Below, one piece after another: positions 15,121 through 23,991 of a stretch of 47,518 bases of DNA. The stretch is from Actinomycetes bacterium (GTDB taxonomy: Bacteria > Actinomycetota > Acidimicrobiia > Acidimicrobiales > JAKAOS01), in the NCBI GenBank assembly GCA_021791675.1, contig JAJYWE010000002.1, positions 79,277 through 126,794 on the forward strand. The letters are read 5' to 3'. The notes under the pieces are model-generated. The model was not told where the DNA came from. It worked only from the letters and a program-made list of their open reading frames with translations, and did no database searches. How positions within the stretch are numbered: position 1 is the first letter of the stretch; the number at the start of each line of letters is the position of its first letter. The position numbers were made by a program, and so were the translations under genes.

Positions 15121-16739
15121 ACCGCCGAGGCCGGCCCGGCCGCGAAGGGTCGAACGGGCTGGAACCGGGCGCGTCGGTCGATCCGGCTCCCGGGACGACC
15201 ACCCGACCCGGGCGCGAGCTGTGGCGTCGTCGGGCGGCGGGCACTGCAGCCACGCTCGCGAGCCTCGGCATCAGCGCCGCGGTGCTCGCGCCGTTCCGGC
15301 CGAGCCTGAGCGTCGCCACGACCGGCCTCGTCCTCGTCGTCCCCGTCGTCGTCGGCGTCGCGATCGGTGGGTTCTTCGTCGGCGTCGCCGCGGTCGCGCT
15401 CGGCTTCGTGCTCTGGGACTACCTGTTCATCCCCCCGTACCGCACGCTCGCCGTCACCCAGGCGCAGGACTGGGTGGCGCTCGCGGTCTACGCCGTTGTC
15501 ATGCTGGTCGTCGCTCGTGTGGTCGCGAACCTCGAGGCGGCACGGGCGCTCGCACGGGCGCGAGAGCGTTCGACCCGCCAGCTCTTCGAGCTCTCCGAGG
15601 TCCTGCTGCGCGACCGGCCGGTGGAGGAGCTCCTCCGGGGCCTCGCCTCGAGCGTCCGTGCGGTCTTCGGGGTGGAGGCGAGTGTCGTGGGTGAGCGGGA
15701 GAGCTCGCTCGGTGGCCCCACCGCCACCTCGCCCGAGCGACTCGATGCGGGCGACTCCCCCGGTCACCCCGACGCGGCCGGCCGGCCAGAGCGCAGGTCG
15801 AGTCCGACCCGCTCCGAGCTCGCCAGTGGTCGAGCGGTCGCCGTACGGGGAGTCGACGAGCGGGGGAGGGCGCTCCGGACGGTCCCGCTGGCGGTCGCGG
15901 GCCGCCCGGTCGCGCTCTTGGTCGTGGAGGGCCGCGCCCTGGACCGTGCGGAGGAAGAGCTGCTCGGCGTCTTCGCGAACCACACCGCCCTCGCGCTCGA
16001 GCGAGCGGAGCTCCGGGGCCAAGCGATGCGAACCGAGCTCCTGGAAGAGGTCGACCGTTGGCGCCAGACCCTGGTCTCGACGGTCTCCCACGACCTGCGG
16101 ACCCCCCTTGCGTCCATCAAGGCCGCCGTGTCGGGTCTGCGCGACCCTGCTCTCGGTCTCGAGCCGGCGGATCGGGCCGAGCTGCTCGAGACCGTCGAGC
16201 TGCAAGCCGACCGCCTGAGCCGAATGGTCGCGAGCCTCCTCGACCTCTCCCGGCTCGAGTCCGGGGCCCTCCGGCTCGATCGCCAGCCGCTCGTCGTGGA
16301 CGAGCTCGTCACCGAGGCAGTGGCGAGCCTGGGGACCGCGCTGCGACCGGACCGGGTGCGCTGCGCCCTTGCGGAGGATCTGCCCGCCATCGAGGGGGAC
16401 CACACCCTGCTCTGCGAGGTGCTGGCGAACCTCCTCGAGAACGCCGCACGCCACGGCCCGGAGGAGACGCCGATCGAGGTCCGCGCGCGCCCGGGTGGCG
16501 TCGGGGTGGAGATCACGGTGACAGACCGAGGCCCCGGCGTCGCCGCCGAGGATCGTGAGGGGATCTTCCGGGTGTTCGACCGGCGCGCCGGGGGCGGGCG
16601 CGCGGGACTCGGGCTCGCCATCGTCAAGGCCTTCGTGGACGCGCACGGCGGGACGCTCGGCGTCAGCTCCGGACCGGACGGCGGCGCGGCGTTCACCTTC
16701 TCGGTGCCCGCTTCGGAGCTACCGGTCGAGGCCGTCTGA
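15117..16739 (+). CDS. kdpD: Membrane sensor histidine kinase, KdpD C-terminal half
   Basis: A 540-residue kinase matching the second half of KdpD. A DUF4118-type four-helix membrane domain covers residues ~40-135 (FVLWDYLFIPPYRTLAVTQA), a GAF-like domain ~165-300, HisKA follows with phosphoacceptor His325 in TVSHDLRTPLASIKAA, and the ATPase has NLLENAARHG, DRGPGVAAEDREGIFRVFD and RAGLGLAIVKAF. The N-terminal KdpD/USP sensor region is missing and is coded separately at 22717-23922. The start is GTG 15117, overlapping the leader stop. kdpE follows 26 bp later. It would phosphorylate KdpE in response to K+ limitation, presumably together with the split sensor. Confidence 0.9.
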   Translation: MNRRGRPGREGSNGLEPGASVDPAPGTTTRPGRELWRRRAAGTAATLASLGISAAVLAPFRPSLSVATTGLVLVVPVVVGVAIGGFFVGVAAVALGFVLWDYLFIPPYRTLAVTQAQDWVALAVYAVVMLVVARVVANLEAARALARARERSTRQLFELSEVLLRDRPVEELLRGLASSVRAVFGVEASVVGERESSLGGPTATSPERLDAGDSPGHPDAAGRPERRSSPTRSELASGRAVAVRGVDERGRALRTVPLAVAGRPVALLVVEGRALDRAEEELLGVFANHTALALERAELRGQAMRTELLEEVDRWRQTLVSTVSHDLRTPLASIKAAVSGLRDPALGLEPADRAELLETVELQADRLSRMVASLLDLSRLESGALRLDRQPLVVDELVTEAVASLGTALRPDRVRCALAEDLPAIEGDHTLLCEVLANLLENAARHGPEETPIEVRARPGGVGVEITVTDRGPGVAAEDREGIFRVFDRRAGGGRAGLGLAIVKAFVDAHGGTLGVSSGPDGGAAFTFSVPASELPVEAV

Positions 16740-16765
16740 CCGATGCCGCATCGGAGGCGGGAACG

Positions 16766-17683
16766 TTGACGCGGGTCCTCGTCGTCGACGACGACGACGC
16801 GCTCCTGCGAGCGCTGCGCATCTCGCTCAGTGCGCGGGGCTACCGGGTCGAGACCGCCCGCTCGGGAGCAGAGGGCCTGCAGCGAGCGGCGGCGGCGCCG
16901 CCCGAGGTGGTCGTCCTCGACCTCGGCCTTCCCGACCTCGACGGCCTCGAGGTCTGCCGCCGCATCCGAGCGTGGAGCGACGTCCCGATCATCGTCCTCT
17001 CGGCCGCAGGGGCCGAAGCTCGCAAGGTCGCCGCCCTCGACGGGGGGGCGGACGACTACGTCACGAAGCCCTTCGGTCTGGCAGAGCTCGATGCGCGCCT
17101 TCGGGTCGCGATCCGCCACCGCCCGAGGGGGGCGGAGGGTGTCGAAACGGTCGTCCGGTCCGGGACCCTGGAAGTCGACCTCCCCGGCCGGGTCGCACGC
17201 ATCCAGGGACGCCCGGTCGACCTCACCGCCAGGGAGTTCGACCTGCTCGCCTACTTGGCGCGCCACGCCGGGAAGGTCTGCACGCACCGCATGATCCTCA
17301 CCGAGGTCTGGGGCCCGGCCTACGGGACCGAGGTTCACTACCTGCGGGTCTACGCCAATCGCCTCCGCAAGAAGCTCGGCGGCGATCCGTCGTTCTCGCT
17401 CCGCACCAACCCCGGCGTGGGCTATCAGCTCGTCGCCGAGTCCGATCCAGAGGCGCTCGAACCACCCGAGACGCCCGAACCGGCCGGAGCGTCCGGAGCG
17501 CGCGAACCGGCCGGAGCGCCCGAACCGCCCGAACCGGCCGAACGGCCCGAGGTGTCCCCCCGCCCCGGGGTCTCGACGGTGGCAGGGGTGTCGCCGGCGG
17601 TCGAGCTGCTGCCGTCACCGGCGCCGCCGCAGGCGGTCGAGCAACCGCCGGGCTCCGGTCCTGGCTCTCGCACCACCCGGTAG
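16766..17683 (+). CDS. kdpE: Response regulator KdpE with long low-complexity C-terminal tail
   Basis: A 305-residue OmpR-family regulator. The receiver domain has acidic residues 8-11, phosphoacceptor Asp52 in VVLDLGLPD and Lys101 in VTKPF. A winged-helix DNA-binding domain spans ~130-228 (LTAREFDLLAYLARHAG, EVHYLRVYANRLRKKLG, GVGYQLVAE). Normal KdpE ends near residue 230; here ~75 extra residues rich in Pro/Glu/Ala/Gly follow. TTG 16766 is the start, with GGAGG 8 bases upstream. The tail is antisense to the tail of the OB-fold gene at 17425-17985. The predicted target is the kdpFABC promoter. Confidence 0.93.
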   Translation: MTRVLVVDDDDALLRALRISLSARGYRVETARSGAEGLQRAAAAPPEVVVLDLGLPDLDGLEVCRRIRAWSDVPIIVLSAAGAEARKVAALDGGADDYVTKPFGLAELDARLRVAIRHRPRGAEGVETVVRSGTLEVDLPGRVARIQGRPVDLTAREFDLLAYLARHAGKVCTHRMILTEVWGPAYGTEVHYLRVYANRLRKKLGGDPSFSLRTNPGVGYQLVAESDPEALEPPETPEPAGASGAREPAGAPEPPEPAERPEVSPRPGVSTVAGVSPAVELLPSPAPPQAVEQPPGSGPGSRTTR

Positions 17684-17985
17684 GAAGGATTCCAGATCTC
17701 GGTCGAACCATCCGCGCCGTGTTGCGCGGTGCCCTCGAACACGAGGCGCGCACCGACCTCGAGCCCGTCGACGTGGCGCCTCCCGAGGAAGACCACCCAC
17801 GCTTCGCCCGTCCCGTCACCGACCAGCACCCGGGTCGCGACGTGCGGCCCGGTCTCGGTCACCTCGACTCGCAAGACCCCCGTCACGACCGCCACCCGGG
17901 TCCGTGGCCTCGCCGCGGCCAGCGACTCGACGAGCGGGAGCGCCCCTGGCCTGGAGGGGGAGCCGACGGCCGGGTCCGGGATCAC
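17425..17985 (-). CDS. OB-fold protein, last gene of the kdp operon
   Basis: A 186-residue protein. The OB-fold (about residues 25-100) contains VAVVTGVLRVEVTETGP, LVGDGTGEAWVVF and LGRRHVDGLEVGARLVFEG, and ends with WNPSYRVV. It is clearly related to the OB domain on the KimA-like transporter (FGRRQVDGIEPSAKVVVEG). About 85 Gly/Ser/Ala/Pro residues follow and overlap the kdpE tail on the other strand. GTG 17985 overlaps the kdpC stop (GTGA) and has GGGGAGG 9 bases upstream, so it belongs to the kdp operon. I know of no such subunit in standard Kdp systems. It may bind a nucleotide or RNA; this is inference. Confidence 0.8.
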   Translation of the reverse strand: MIPDPAVGSPSRPGALPLVESLAAARPRTRVAVVTGVLRVEVTETGPHVATRVLVGDGTGEAWVVFLGRRHVDGLEVGARLVFEGTAQHGADGSTEIWNPSYRVVREPGPEPGGCSTACGGAGDGSSSTAGDTPATVETPGRGDTSGRSAGSGGSGAPAGSRAPDAPAGSGVSGGSSASGSDSATS

Positions 17986-18530
17986 GATGCGGAACCTCCC
18001 CGGGCGAGGCGAGCAAGGGCCTCGTTGAGGGCGAGCACGTTGACGTAGGGAGCGCCGAGGAAGCCGAGCTGGCGGCCGTGGACCTCGGAGGTCACGAGGT
18101 TGCGGAGCCGACCCGGCGAGAGATGCCGGGCTCGGGCGACCATCGGGACCTGAGCGAGCGCGCTCGCGGGGCTGATGTCCGGGTCGAGACCACTCCCAGA
18201 GCTGGTCACGAGCTGTTCGGTGGGCTGCACCCCGAGCCGGTGCCACGCGGCGAGACGGGCGCCGACGTGGCGCTCGAGCACGGCCGAACGCGGGCCGAGG
18301 TTCGTCGGCCCGCTCGCCATCGGGTCGTAGGCGTCGGGCCGGCCGTGGAACCAATCCGGCCCGGACCAGGCTTGGCCGATCAGAGCGGAGCCGTTCACCC
18401 CGATCGAGCCGTTGGCCTGTGCCGGGAAGCCGACCTGGGCGATCCCCGTGATCGCGAGCGGGTAGGCCAGCCCGAGGAGCACGGCGAAGCTGATGGCGAC
18501 GATCACGGACCGACGCAGCTGGACGAGCAT
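17982..18530 (-). CDS. kdpC: Potassium-transporting ATPase subunit KdpC
   Basis: A 182-residue single-span subunit. The N-terminal helix is SVIVAISFAVLLGLAYPLAITG (residues ~8-29). The periplasmic part has the family patterns GSALIGQAW, YFHGRPDAYDP-like WFHGRPDAYDP, NLGPRS, VTSSGSGLDPDISPASA and GLQ-type LGFLGAPYVNVLALNEAL. ATG 18530 has AGGAGATCGAG just upstream. It lies 79 bp after kdpB, the only real gap in the operon, and that gap holds the kdpC ribosome binding site and GC-rich sequence. It stabilises the KdpFABC complex and boosts K+ affinity. Confidence 0.97.
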   Translation of the reverse strand: MLVQLRRSVIVAISFAVLLGLAYPLAITGIAQVGFPAQANGSIGVNGSALIGQAWSGPDWFHGRPDAYDPMASGPTNLGPRSAVLERHVGARLAAWHRLGVQPTEQLVTSSGSGLDPDISPASALAQVPMVARARHLSPGRLRNLVTSEVHGRQLGFLGAPYVNVLALNEALARLARGGSAS

Positions 18531-18609
18531 CTCGATCTCCTCTCGGGTCGGAGCGGGGGGCCGGCGGTCCCGGAGGGGTGGCCGAGCCCGACGCGCCGGG
18601 AAAAGCTGG

Positions 18610-20742
18610 TCAGTAGAGGTGGGTGGCGGTGAGGATGAGGTCGATCACCTTGATTCCGATGAACGGCAGCAGCACCCCGCCGACGCCGTAGATCCAGACG
18701 TTGCGCCGCAGGATCGACTGGGCGGAGCTCGGACGGAAGCGGACCCCTCGGAGCGCGAGCGGGATGAGCGCCACGATGATGAGCGCGTTGAAGATGACGG
18801 CGGAGAGCACCGCCGAGGCCGGGCTGTGCAGCCGCATCACGTTGAGCGCCTCGAGCTGCGGATAGGTCGCCGCGAAGAGCGCCGGGATGATCGCGAAGTA
18901 CTTGGCGATGTCGTTCGCGATGGAGAACGTGGTGAGGGCGCCTCGTGTGATGAGGAGCTGCTTCCCGATCTCGACGACGTCGATGAGCTTCGTGGGGTTC
19001 GAGTCGAGGTCGACCATGTTGCCGGCCTCCTTCGCGGCCGAGGTGCCGGTGTTCATCGCCACCCCGACGTCGGCCTGCGCGAGCGCCGGTGCGTCGTTCG
19101 TGCCGTCGCCGGTCATGGCGACGAGCTTCCCGCCGCTCTGCTCCGCCTTGATCAGCTCCATCTTCGCCTCCGGCGTCGCCTCGGCGAGGTAGTCGTCGAC
19201 CCCCGCCTCCGCAGCGATCGCCGCCGCCGTGAGGGGGTTGTCGCCGGTGATCATGACGGTGCGGATGCCGATCGCGCGCAGCTGCTCGAAGCGCTCCTTG
19301 ATCCCCTGCTTGACGACGTCCTTCAGCTCGACCACGCCGAGCACCTCACCGGAGTCGGCGACGACGAGCGGGGTCGAACCGGCCTTGGCAATGCGCTCGA
19401 CGATGCCCTCGAGCTCGGCCGGGATCGACCCGCCCTGCTCCCTCACCCATCGCCGCACCGCCTCCGCAGCTCCCTTGCGGATCTGGTGGCCGTCGAGGTC
19501 GAGACCCGACATGCGCGTCTGGGCCGAGAACGGGACGAACGTGTGGGCGCCGCCGAGCTCTCGCTCGCGGATCGCGAAGCGCTCCTTGGCGAGCACCACG
19601 ATGGACCGCCCCTCCGGCGTCTCGTCGGCGAGCGAGGCGAGCTGGGCCGCCGCGGCGACCTCCTCCTCCGAATGCCCACCGACGGGCAGGAACGCGGAGG
19701 CCATGCGGTTCCCGAGCGTGATGGTGCCCGTCTTGTCGAGCAGCAGCGTCGAGACGTCTCCGGCAGCCTCGACCGCCCGGCCGCTCATCGCCAGGACGTT
19801 CCGCTGCACCAGGCGGTCCATCCCCGCGATCCCGATGGCGGAGAGGAGCGCCCCGATGGTCGTCGGGATGAGGCAGACCAGCAGCCCGACCAGGGTCACC
19901 ACCGACACCTGCCCGTGGGCGTAGGAACCGAAGGGCTGGAGGACCACGACCACCGGGATGAAGATGACGGTGAGCGCCGCGAGGAGGATGTTGAGCGCGA
20001 TCTCGTTCGGGGTCTTCTGACGGTTCGCCCCCTCGACGAGGGCGATCATCCGGTCCATGAAGGTCTTGCCAGGCTCCGCGGTGATGCGCACCACGATCCG
20101 GTCCGAGAGCACCTTCGTCCCGCCCGTGACCGCCGAGCGGTCCCCACCCGACTCCCGGATCACTGGCGCGGACTCCCCGGTGATCGCCGACTCGTCCACC
20201 GACGCGACGCCCTCCACGATCTCGCCGTCCGAGGGGATCACGTCGCCGGCCTCGCAGACGACCAGGTCCCCCTTGGCGAGCGCCGCTGCGGGCACGACCT
20301 CCTCGCCGCCGGCGGCGCCGAGCCGGCGAGCGGCGGTCTCGGTCCGCATCCGCCGGAGCGTGTCCGCCTGGGCCTTGCCCCGGCCCTCGGCCATCGCTTC
20401 GGCGAAGTTGGCGAACACCACGGTGAGGAAGAGCCAGATCGTGATCCCCCAGGTGAAGATGGAGGGGTGGGCGATGGCCTCCACGAGGGTGACCACGCTC
20501 CCGACCAGGACCACGAACATCACCGGGTTGCGCACCTGGACCCGGGGGTCCAGCTTCGCGAACGAGCCGGCGATCGCGCTCCGGAGGATCTCCGGATCGA
20601 ACAGGCTGCGGCTCTGGGCAACCCCGCGGGCGCCGCGGCCCGCGGCGTGCTCCCCGGCCAGCGGGTTCTCTCCGGCGGCGGAACCGGCACCGGGACCGGG
20701 GCCTGTGGTTGCTGCCGACGTCTCGTCGACCTGCTCGCTCAT
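18610..20742 (-). CDS. kdpB: Potassium-transporting ATPase ATP-binding subunit KdpB
   Basis: A 710-residue P-type ATPase that energises K+ uptake. The phosphorylation motif [11 protein letters not shown] has Asp at about residue 336. TGES ([10 protein letters not shown]) in the actuator domain, [27 protein letters not shown] and [25 protein letters not shown] are all intact. The N-terminal ~45 residues are a Gly/Ala-rich tail not typical of KdpB. ATG 20742 overlaps the kdpA stop (ATGA). Confidence 0.98.
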   Translation of the reverse strand: MSEQVDETSAATTGPGPGAGSAAGENPLAGEHAAGRGARGVAQSRSLFDPEILRSAIAGSFAKLDPRVQVRNPVMFVVLVGSVVTLVEAIAHPSIFTWGITIWLFLTVVFANFAEAMAEGRGKAQADTLRRMRTETAARRLGAAGGEEVVPAAALAKGDLVVCEAGDVIPSDGEIVEGVASVDESAITGESAPVIRESGGDRSAVTGGTKVLSDRIVVRITAEPGKTFMDRMIALVEGANRQKTPNEIALNILLAALTVIFIPVVVVLQPFGSYAHGQVSVVTLVGLLVCLIPTTIGALLSAIGIAGMDRLVQRNVLAMSGRAVEAAGDVSTLLLDKTGTITLGNRMASAFLPVGGHSEEEVAAAAQLASLADETPEGRSIVVLAKERFAIRERELGGAHTFVPFSAQTRMSGLDLDGHQIRKGAAEAVRRWVREQGGSIPAELEGIVERIAKAGSTPLVVADSGEVLGVVELKDVVKQGIKERFEQLRAIGIRTVMITGDNPLTAAAIAAEAGVDDYLAEATPEAKMELIKAEQSGGKLVAMTGDGTNDAPALAQADVGVAMNTGTSAAKEAGNMVDLDSNPTKLIDVVEIGKQLLITRGALTTFSIANDIAKYFAIIPALFAATYPQLEALNVMRLHSPASAVLSAVIFNALIIVALIPLALRGVRFRPSSAQSILRRNVWIYGVGGVLLPFIGIKVIDLILTATHLY

Positions 20743-22433
20743 CCGAACAACCTCCCGTGCGAGAGCTGCTCCACGATCGGGCCCAGGGAGAGGGCGGGGA
20801 AGAAGGTGAGCCCGCCCACGATCACGATGACCCCGATGACGAGCCCGACGAAGAGCGGTGTGTCCGTGCGGAACGTCCCGAGCGAAGCCGGCACGGCGCT
20901 CTTGGCCGCGAGCGTCCCGGCGAGCGCGAGGACGGGCACGATGACCGCGAAGCGGCCGACCAACATGTCGAGACCGCCCGTCACGTTGTAGAAGGCGGTA
21001 TTGCTGGCGAGCCCGCCGAAGGCCGAGCCGTTGTTGTTCCCCTGGGAGAGGAACGCATAGAAGATCTCGCCGAAACCCTGCGGGCCCTTGTTGAGGGTCG
21101 GCGCGGTCCCCGCGTGGATCGACACGGCGATGCCGGTGAGGACGAGGACGGCGAGGGGCATCGCGAGCACCGCGAGCGCTGCGAGCTTCACCTCCCGGGC
21201 CTGGATCTTCTTCCCCAGGTACTCCGGTGTCCGCCCGACCATGAGGCCCCCGATGAACACCGCGAGGATCGCCGAGGGGAGGATCGTGTAGAGGCCGCTC
21301 CCGACCCCGCCCGGCGTCACGTCGCCCTGGGCCATCCCGGCCATGAGCGCGAGACCCCCGAGCGGGTTCCAGGAGTCGTAGGCGGAGTCCGCCGAGCCGG
21401 TCGAGGTCTGGGTGGAGGCGATCCCGTAGAGCACCGAGGAGTCCACGCCGAAGCGGGTCTCGATCCCTTCGGTGTTGCCCTGTGGCTGGGCCGGGAGGCC
21501 CGCCGCGGCGACGGCCGGGTTCGGCTCCTTCTGCCCGACTACCCCGACGGCCAACCAGGCCCCGAAGAGGATGGTCATCACCGCGAGCACGGCGACGCCC
21601 TGGCGGACGCTCCCGACCATCTTGCCGAAGGTGTACGTGAGCGCGACCGGGATGCAGAGGATCAGCACGATGGAGAGGAAGTTGGTGAGCCCCGTCGGGT
21701 TCTCGAAGGGGTGCGCCCCGTTCGCACCGAAGAAGCCGCCGCCGTTCGTGCCGAGCTGCTTGATCACCTCCTGGGAGGCGACCGGACCGCGGGCGATCAC
21801 CTGGGTCACGCCGTTCAGCGCGTCGTGGACGTGGGCGGGGCCGGCAAGCGTCTGGACCGCCCCCTGGGAGACGAAGAGCACTGCGAACACCACCGAGATC
21901 GGAAGCAGGACGTAGAGGACGCTTCGCACCAGGTCGACCCAGAAGTTCCCGATCGTCCGCGCACTGCGACGGGCGAGGCCCCGGATGAGCGCGATCGCCA
22001 CCACCATCCCGACCGCGGGCGAGACGAAGTTCTGGACGGCGAGCGCCACCATCTGGGAGAAGTAGGACATCGTCGTCTCGCCCGCGTAGTTCTGCCAGTT
22101 CGTGTTCGTGACGAAGGAGACGGCGGTGTTCCACGCGAGCGCCGGGGTCACGGCCCCGAGGTGCTGCGGGTCCAGCGGCAGGAAGCGCTGGAGCCGGAGC
22201 AGCGCATAGGTGAGCAGGATCGAGACCCCGGAGAAGACCAGGAGCGAGAGGCTGTAGCGCTGCCAGCTCTGCTCCGCCTCGGGGTCGACCCCGGCGAGCC
22301 GGTAGATCGGTCGCTCGAGGAAGGCGAGCCAGCGAACCCGGCCCTCGTAGACCGCAACGAGGTAGGCCCCGAGATAGCGCCAGGAGAGAGCCAGGACGAC
22401 GACCAGGGCGACAAGGGTGAGCGCGAAGGCCAT
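20739..22433 (-). CDS. kdpA: Potassium-transporting ATPase potassium-binding subunit KdpA
   Basis: A 564-residue channel-like subunit with about ten membrane helices and four selectivity-filter repeats, for example [36 protein letters not shown] and [22 protein letters not shown] 22433 overlaps the kdpF stop (TGATG) and has GGAG about 8 bases upstream; an ATG at 22442 is also in frame. It selects and passes K+ within KdpFABC. Confidence 0.98.
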   Translation of the reverse strand: MAFALTLVALVVVLALSWRYLGAYLVAVYEGRVRWLAFLERPIYRLAGVDPEAEQSWQRYSLSLLVFSGVSILLTYALLRLQRFLPLDPQHLGAVTPALAWNTAVSFVTNTNWQNYAGETTMSYFSQMVALAVQNFVSPAVGMVVAIALIRGLARRSARTIGNFWVDLVRSVLYVLLPISVVFAVLFVSQGAVQTLAGPAHVHDALNGVTQVIARGPVASQEVIKQLGTNGGGFFGANGAHPFENPTGLTNFLSIVLILCIPVALTYTFGKMVGSVRQGVAVLAVMTILFGAWLAVGVVGQKEPNPAVAAAGLPAQPQGNTEGIETRFGVDSSVLYGIASTQTSTGSADSAYDSWNPLGGLALMAGMAQGDVTPGGVGSGLYTILPSAILAVFIGGLMVGRTPEYLGKKIQAREVKLAALAVLAMPLAVLVLTGIAVSIHAGTAPTLNKGPQGFGEIFYAFLSQGNNNGSAFGGLASNTAFYNVTGGLDMLVGRFAVIVPVLALAGTLAAKSAVPASLGTFRTDTPLFVGLVIGVIVIVGGLTFFPALSLGPIVEQLSHGRLFG

Positions 22434-22522
22434 CAGAACCACTCCGGCTTGAACAGCGCCACGCCGACGTACGCGAAGAGCGCCACCGAGAGGGCGAGCA
22501 GGATGGCGTCGGTGACGCTCAT
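22433..22522 (-). CDS. kdpF: Potassium-transporting ATPase subunit KdpF
   Basis: A 29-residue single-helix peptide ([20 protein letters not shown]..., ending KPEWF), the usual size and ending of KdpF. It lies between kdpA and the 27-residue peptide gene, with stop/start overlaps (TGATG) on both sides. KdpF stabilises the Kdp complex in the membrane. Confidence 0.92.
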   Translation of the reverse strand: MSVTDAILLALSVALFAYVGVALFKPEWF

Positions 22523-22605
22523 CACACGCGCTCCAGGGCGCGTGCGAGCCCGATCATGGCCGCGATGAACGCCACGGTCCCGAGCACTGCGAGGAGGTCT
22601 GCCAT
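22522..22605 (-). CDS. 27-residue membrane peptide upstream of kdpF
   Basis: ATG 22605 opens a frame beginning MADLLAVLGTVAFIAAMIGL and ending ARALERV. It is a single hydrophobic helix with a charged end. Its TGA overlaps the kdpF ATG (TGATG), so it is the first cistron of the kdp operon and translationally coupled. GGAAGG lies 8 bases before the ATG. It is similar in size to KdpF but different in sequence. A regulatory or accessory subunit role is inference from position. Confidence 0.65.
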   Translation of the reverse strand: MADLLAVLGTVAFIAAMIGLARALERV

Positions 22606-22627
22606 GCCTCCAGCCTTCCGGGGCGTC

Positions 22628-22677
22628 CGTCAACGGAACCTCAATCTCCGACCCCGGACCGTCAACATGGCGTCAAC
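22628..22677. promoter_or_regulatory. Phased GTTGACG repeats between kdp operon and kdpD-N: candidate KdpE operator
   Basis: On the minus strand GTTGACG occurs three times (22677-22671, 22666-22660, 22634-22628). Start-to-start distances are 11 and 32 bp, that is one and three helical turns. A near match, ATTGAGG, sits about 21 bp from the middle copy. Direct repeats at 11 bp are typical of OmpR-family regulator sites. The array lies directly in front of the kdp operon start and about 40-90 bp from the divergent sensor gene. TTGACG is also -35-like, so part of it may be the promoter itself. Confidence 0.55.
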
Positions 22678-22704
22678 GACCGAGCCGGTAGCGCCGTGAC
22701 GCCC

Positions 22705-22710
22705 TACGGT
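22705..22710 (+). promoter_or_regulatory. -10 box (TACGGT) of the KdpD N-terminal gene, leaderless
   Basis: TACGGT, six bases (CGAGCC), then GTG 22717. This spacing decides the start in favour of 22717 over the in-frame GTG at 22696, which lies upstream of the box. Confidence 0.55.
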
Positions 22711-22716
22711 CGAGCC

Positions 22717-23922
22717 GTGACGAGCCACGCCGAGGGTCCATCAGGCGAGGCCGGGCGAGACCCGGAGCACGTCGCGGGGGGCGAAGAGGACGCCACTGCC
22801 GTCGCACCAGCTGGCAGGTTTCGCCTGTACCTCGGGGCGAGTGCCGGGGTCGGGAAGACCTGCGCCATGCTCGACGAGGGCTGGCGGCGCAAGGAGCGTG
22901 GCACCGACGTCGTCGTGGGCTTCGTCGAGACCCACGGGCGGCCGCACACGGCTGCACTCCTCCGCAACTTGGAGGTCGTCCCACGAGTCCGCGTCGAGCA
23001 CCGGGGGGCGACCTTCGAGGAGATGGACCTCGCCGCCGTGCTGGCCCGGCGCCCCCAGGTGGCGCTGGTGGACGAGCTGGCGCACACGAACGTCCCGGGA
23101 TCGGGCCCCCACGAGAAACGCTACGAGGACGTGCTCGCCCTACTCGAGTCCGGGATCTCGGTGATCTCGACCGTGAACATCCAGCACCTCGAGAGCCTTG
23201 CCGACGCCGTGGAGCGGATGACCGGCGCGCAGGTACGAGAGCGCGTGCCCGACTGGGTCGTACACCGGGCGAACCAGATCGAGCTGGTGGACTCCTCCCC
23301 CGAGCAGCTCCGACGCCGAATGCTCCACGGGAACATCTACCCGCAGGACAAGATCCCCCAGGCCCTCGCCCACTTCTTCCGGACCGAGAACCTCGTCGCG
23401 CTACGCGAGCTGGCGCTGCGCTTCCTCGCGGACGAGACCGAGGAAGAGCTGCTCGACTACCTCCGCCGGCACCACGTCCGCCAGGTGTGGGAGACCGCGG
23501 AGCGGATCATGGTGGGGGTCACGGCCGCGGCCGGCACGGAGGCGGTGGTGCGCCGGGCGGCCCGGATGGCCGCGCGTTCGAAGGCCGAGCTCCACGTCGT
23601 CCACGTCGGCACGGGCGATGCTGGCTCGCCGGGCGCCGCCACCCAGCTCGAGCGCGTCCGCCAGCTCGCGGCGGAGGTCGGGGCAACCTTCCACGAGCTG
23701 GCAGCCGAGGACCCGGTCCAGGCACTGATCAGCTTCGCCCGCGACCACCAGATCACCCAGATCGTGCTCGGCGCGAGCCGGCGGAGCCGCTGGCGGGAGC
23801 TCACGAGCGGCTCGGTGATTCGCCACATCCTCCGGGCTGCGGCCGAGACGGGGATCGACGTCCACGTCATCGCCCGCTCGACGCTCCCGCTGGTCCCACC
23901 TGGAGCCGACGAGCGGCCCTGA
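22717..23922 (+). CDS. kdpD: KdpD N-terminal sensor (KdpD domain plus universal-stress domain), split from its kinase
   Basis: A 401-residue cytoplasmic protein equal to the first half of KdpD. The KdpD domain (residues ~35-245) has Walker A GASAGVGKTCAML, then VVVGFVETHGR, Walker B-like ALVDELAHTNVPGS and STVNIQHLESL. A UspA-like domain (~265-390) follows, with IVLGASRRSRW. The DUF4118 membrane, HisKA and ATPase parts are absent; they are coded at 15117-16739. The gene ends cleanly and is divergent from the kdp operon. In other bacteria this part senses ATP, K+ or c-di-AMP and controls the kinase. Here it must act in trans. Confidence 0.93.
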   Translation: MTSHAEGPSGEAGRDPEHVAGGEEDATAVAPAGRFRLYLGASAGVGKTCAMLDEGWRRKERGTDVVVGFVETHGRPHTAALLRNLEVVPRVRVEHRGATFEEMDLAAVLARRPQVALVDELAHTNVPGSGPHEKRYEDVLALLESGISVISTVNIQHLESLADAVERMTGAQVRERVPDWVVHRANQIELVDSSPEQLRRRMLHGNIYPQDKIPQALAHFFRTENLVALRELALRFLADETEEELLDYLRRHHVRQVWETAERIMVGVTAAAGTEAVVRRAARMAARSKAELHVVHVGTGDAGSPGAATQLERVRQLAAEVGATFHELAAEDPVQALISFARDHQITQIVLGASRRSRWRELTSGSVIRHILRAAAETGIDVHVIARSTLPLVPPGADERP

Positions 23923-23965
23923 CCAGGCCGACACCATCGCTGCGGGCGAGAGGACCTCGGCCCCG

Positions 23966-23982
23966 GACCCGCAGCCCGGGTC
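23966..23982. terminator. Hairpin between convergent kdpD-N and ctaF
   Basis: GACCCG pairs with CGGGTC around a 5-base loop, in the 69-bp gap between two convergent genes. No T-run follows, which is common in GC-rich actinobacteria. It may stop transcription from both sides. Confidence 0.35.
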
Positions 23983-23991
23983 GCAACCGCG

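Noticed and set aside
18493-22568. Long plus-strand open frames opposite kdpB and kdpA
   Set aside because: Their Asp/Glu/Arg/His-rich products are typical of the antisense of membrane and GC-rich genes; kdpA and kdpB are unmistakable on the other strand.
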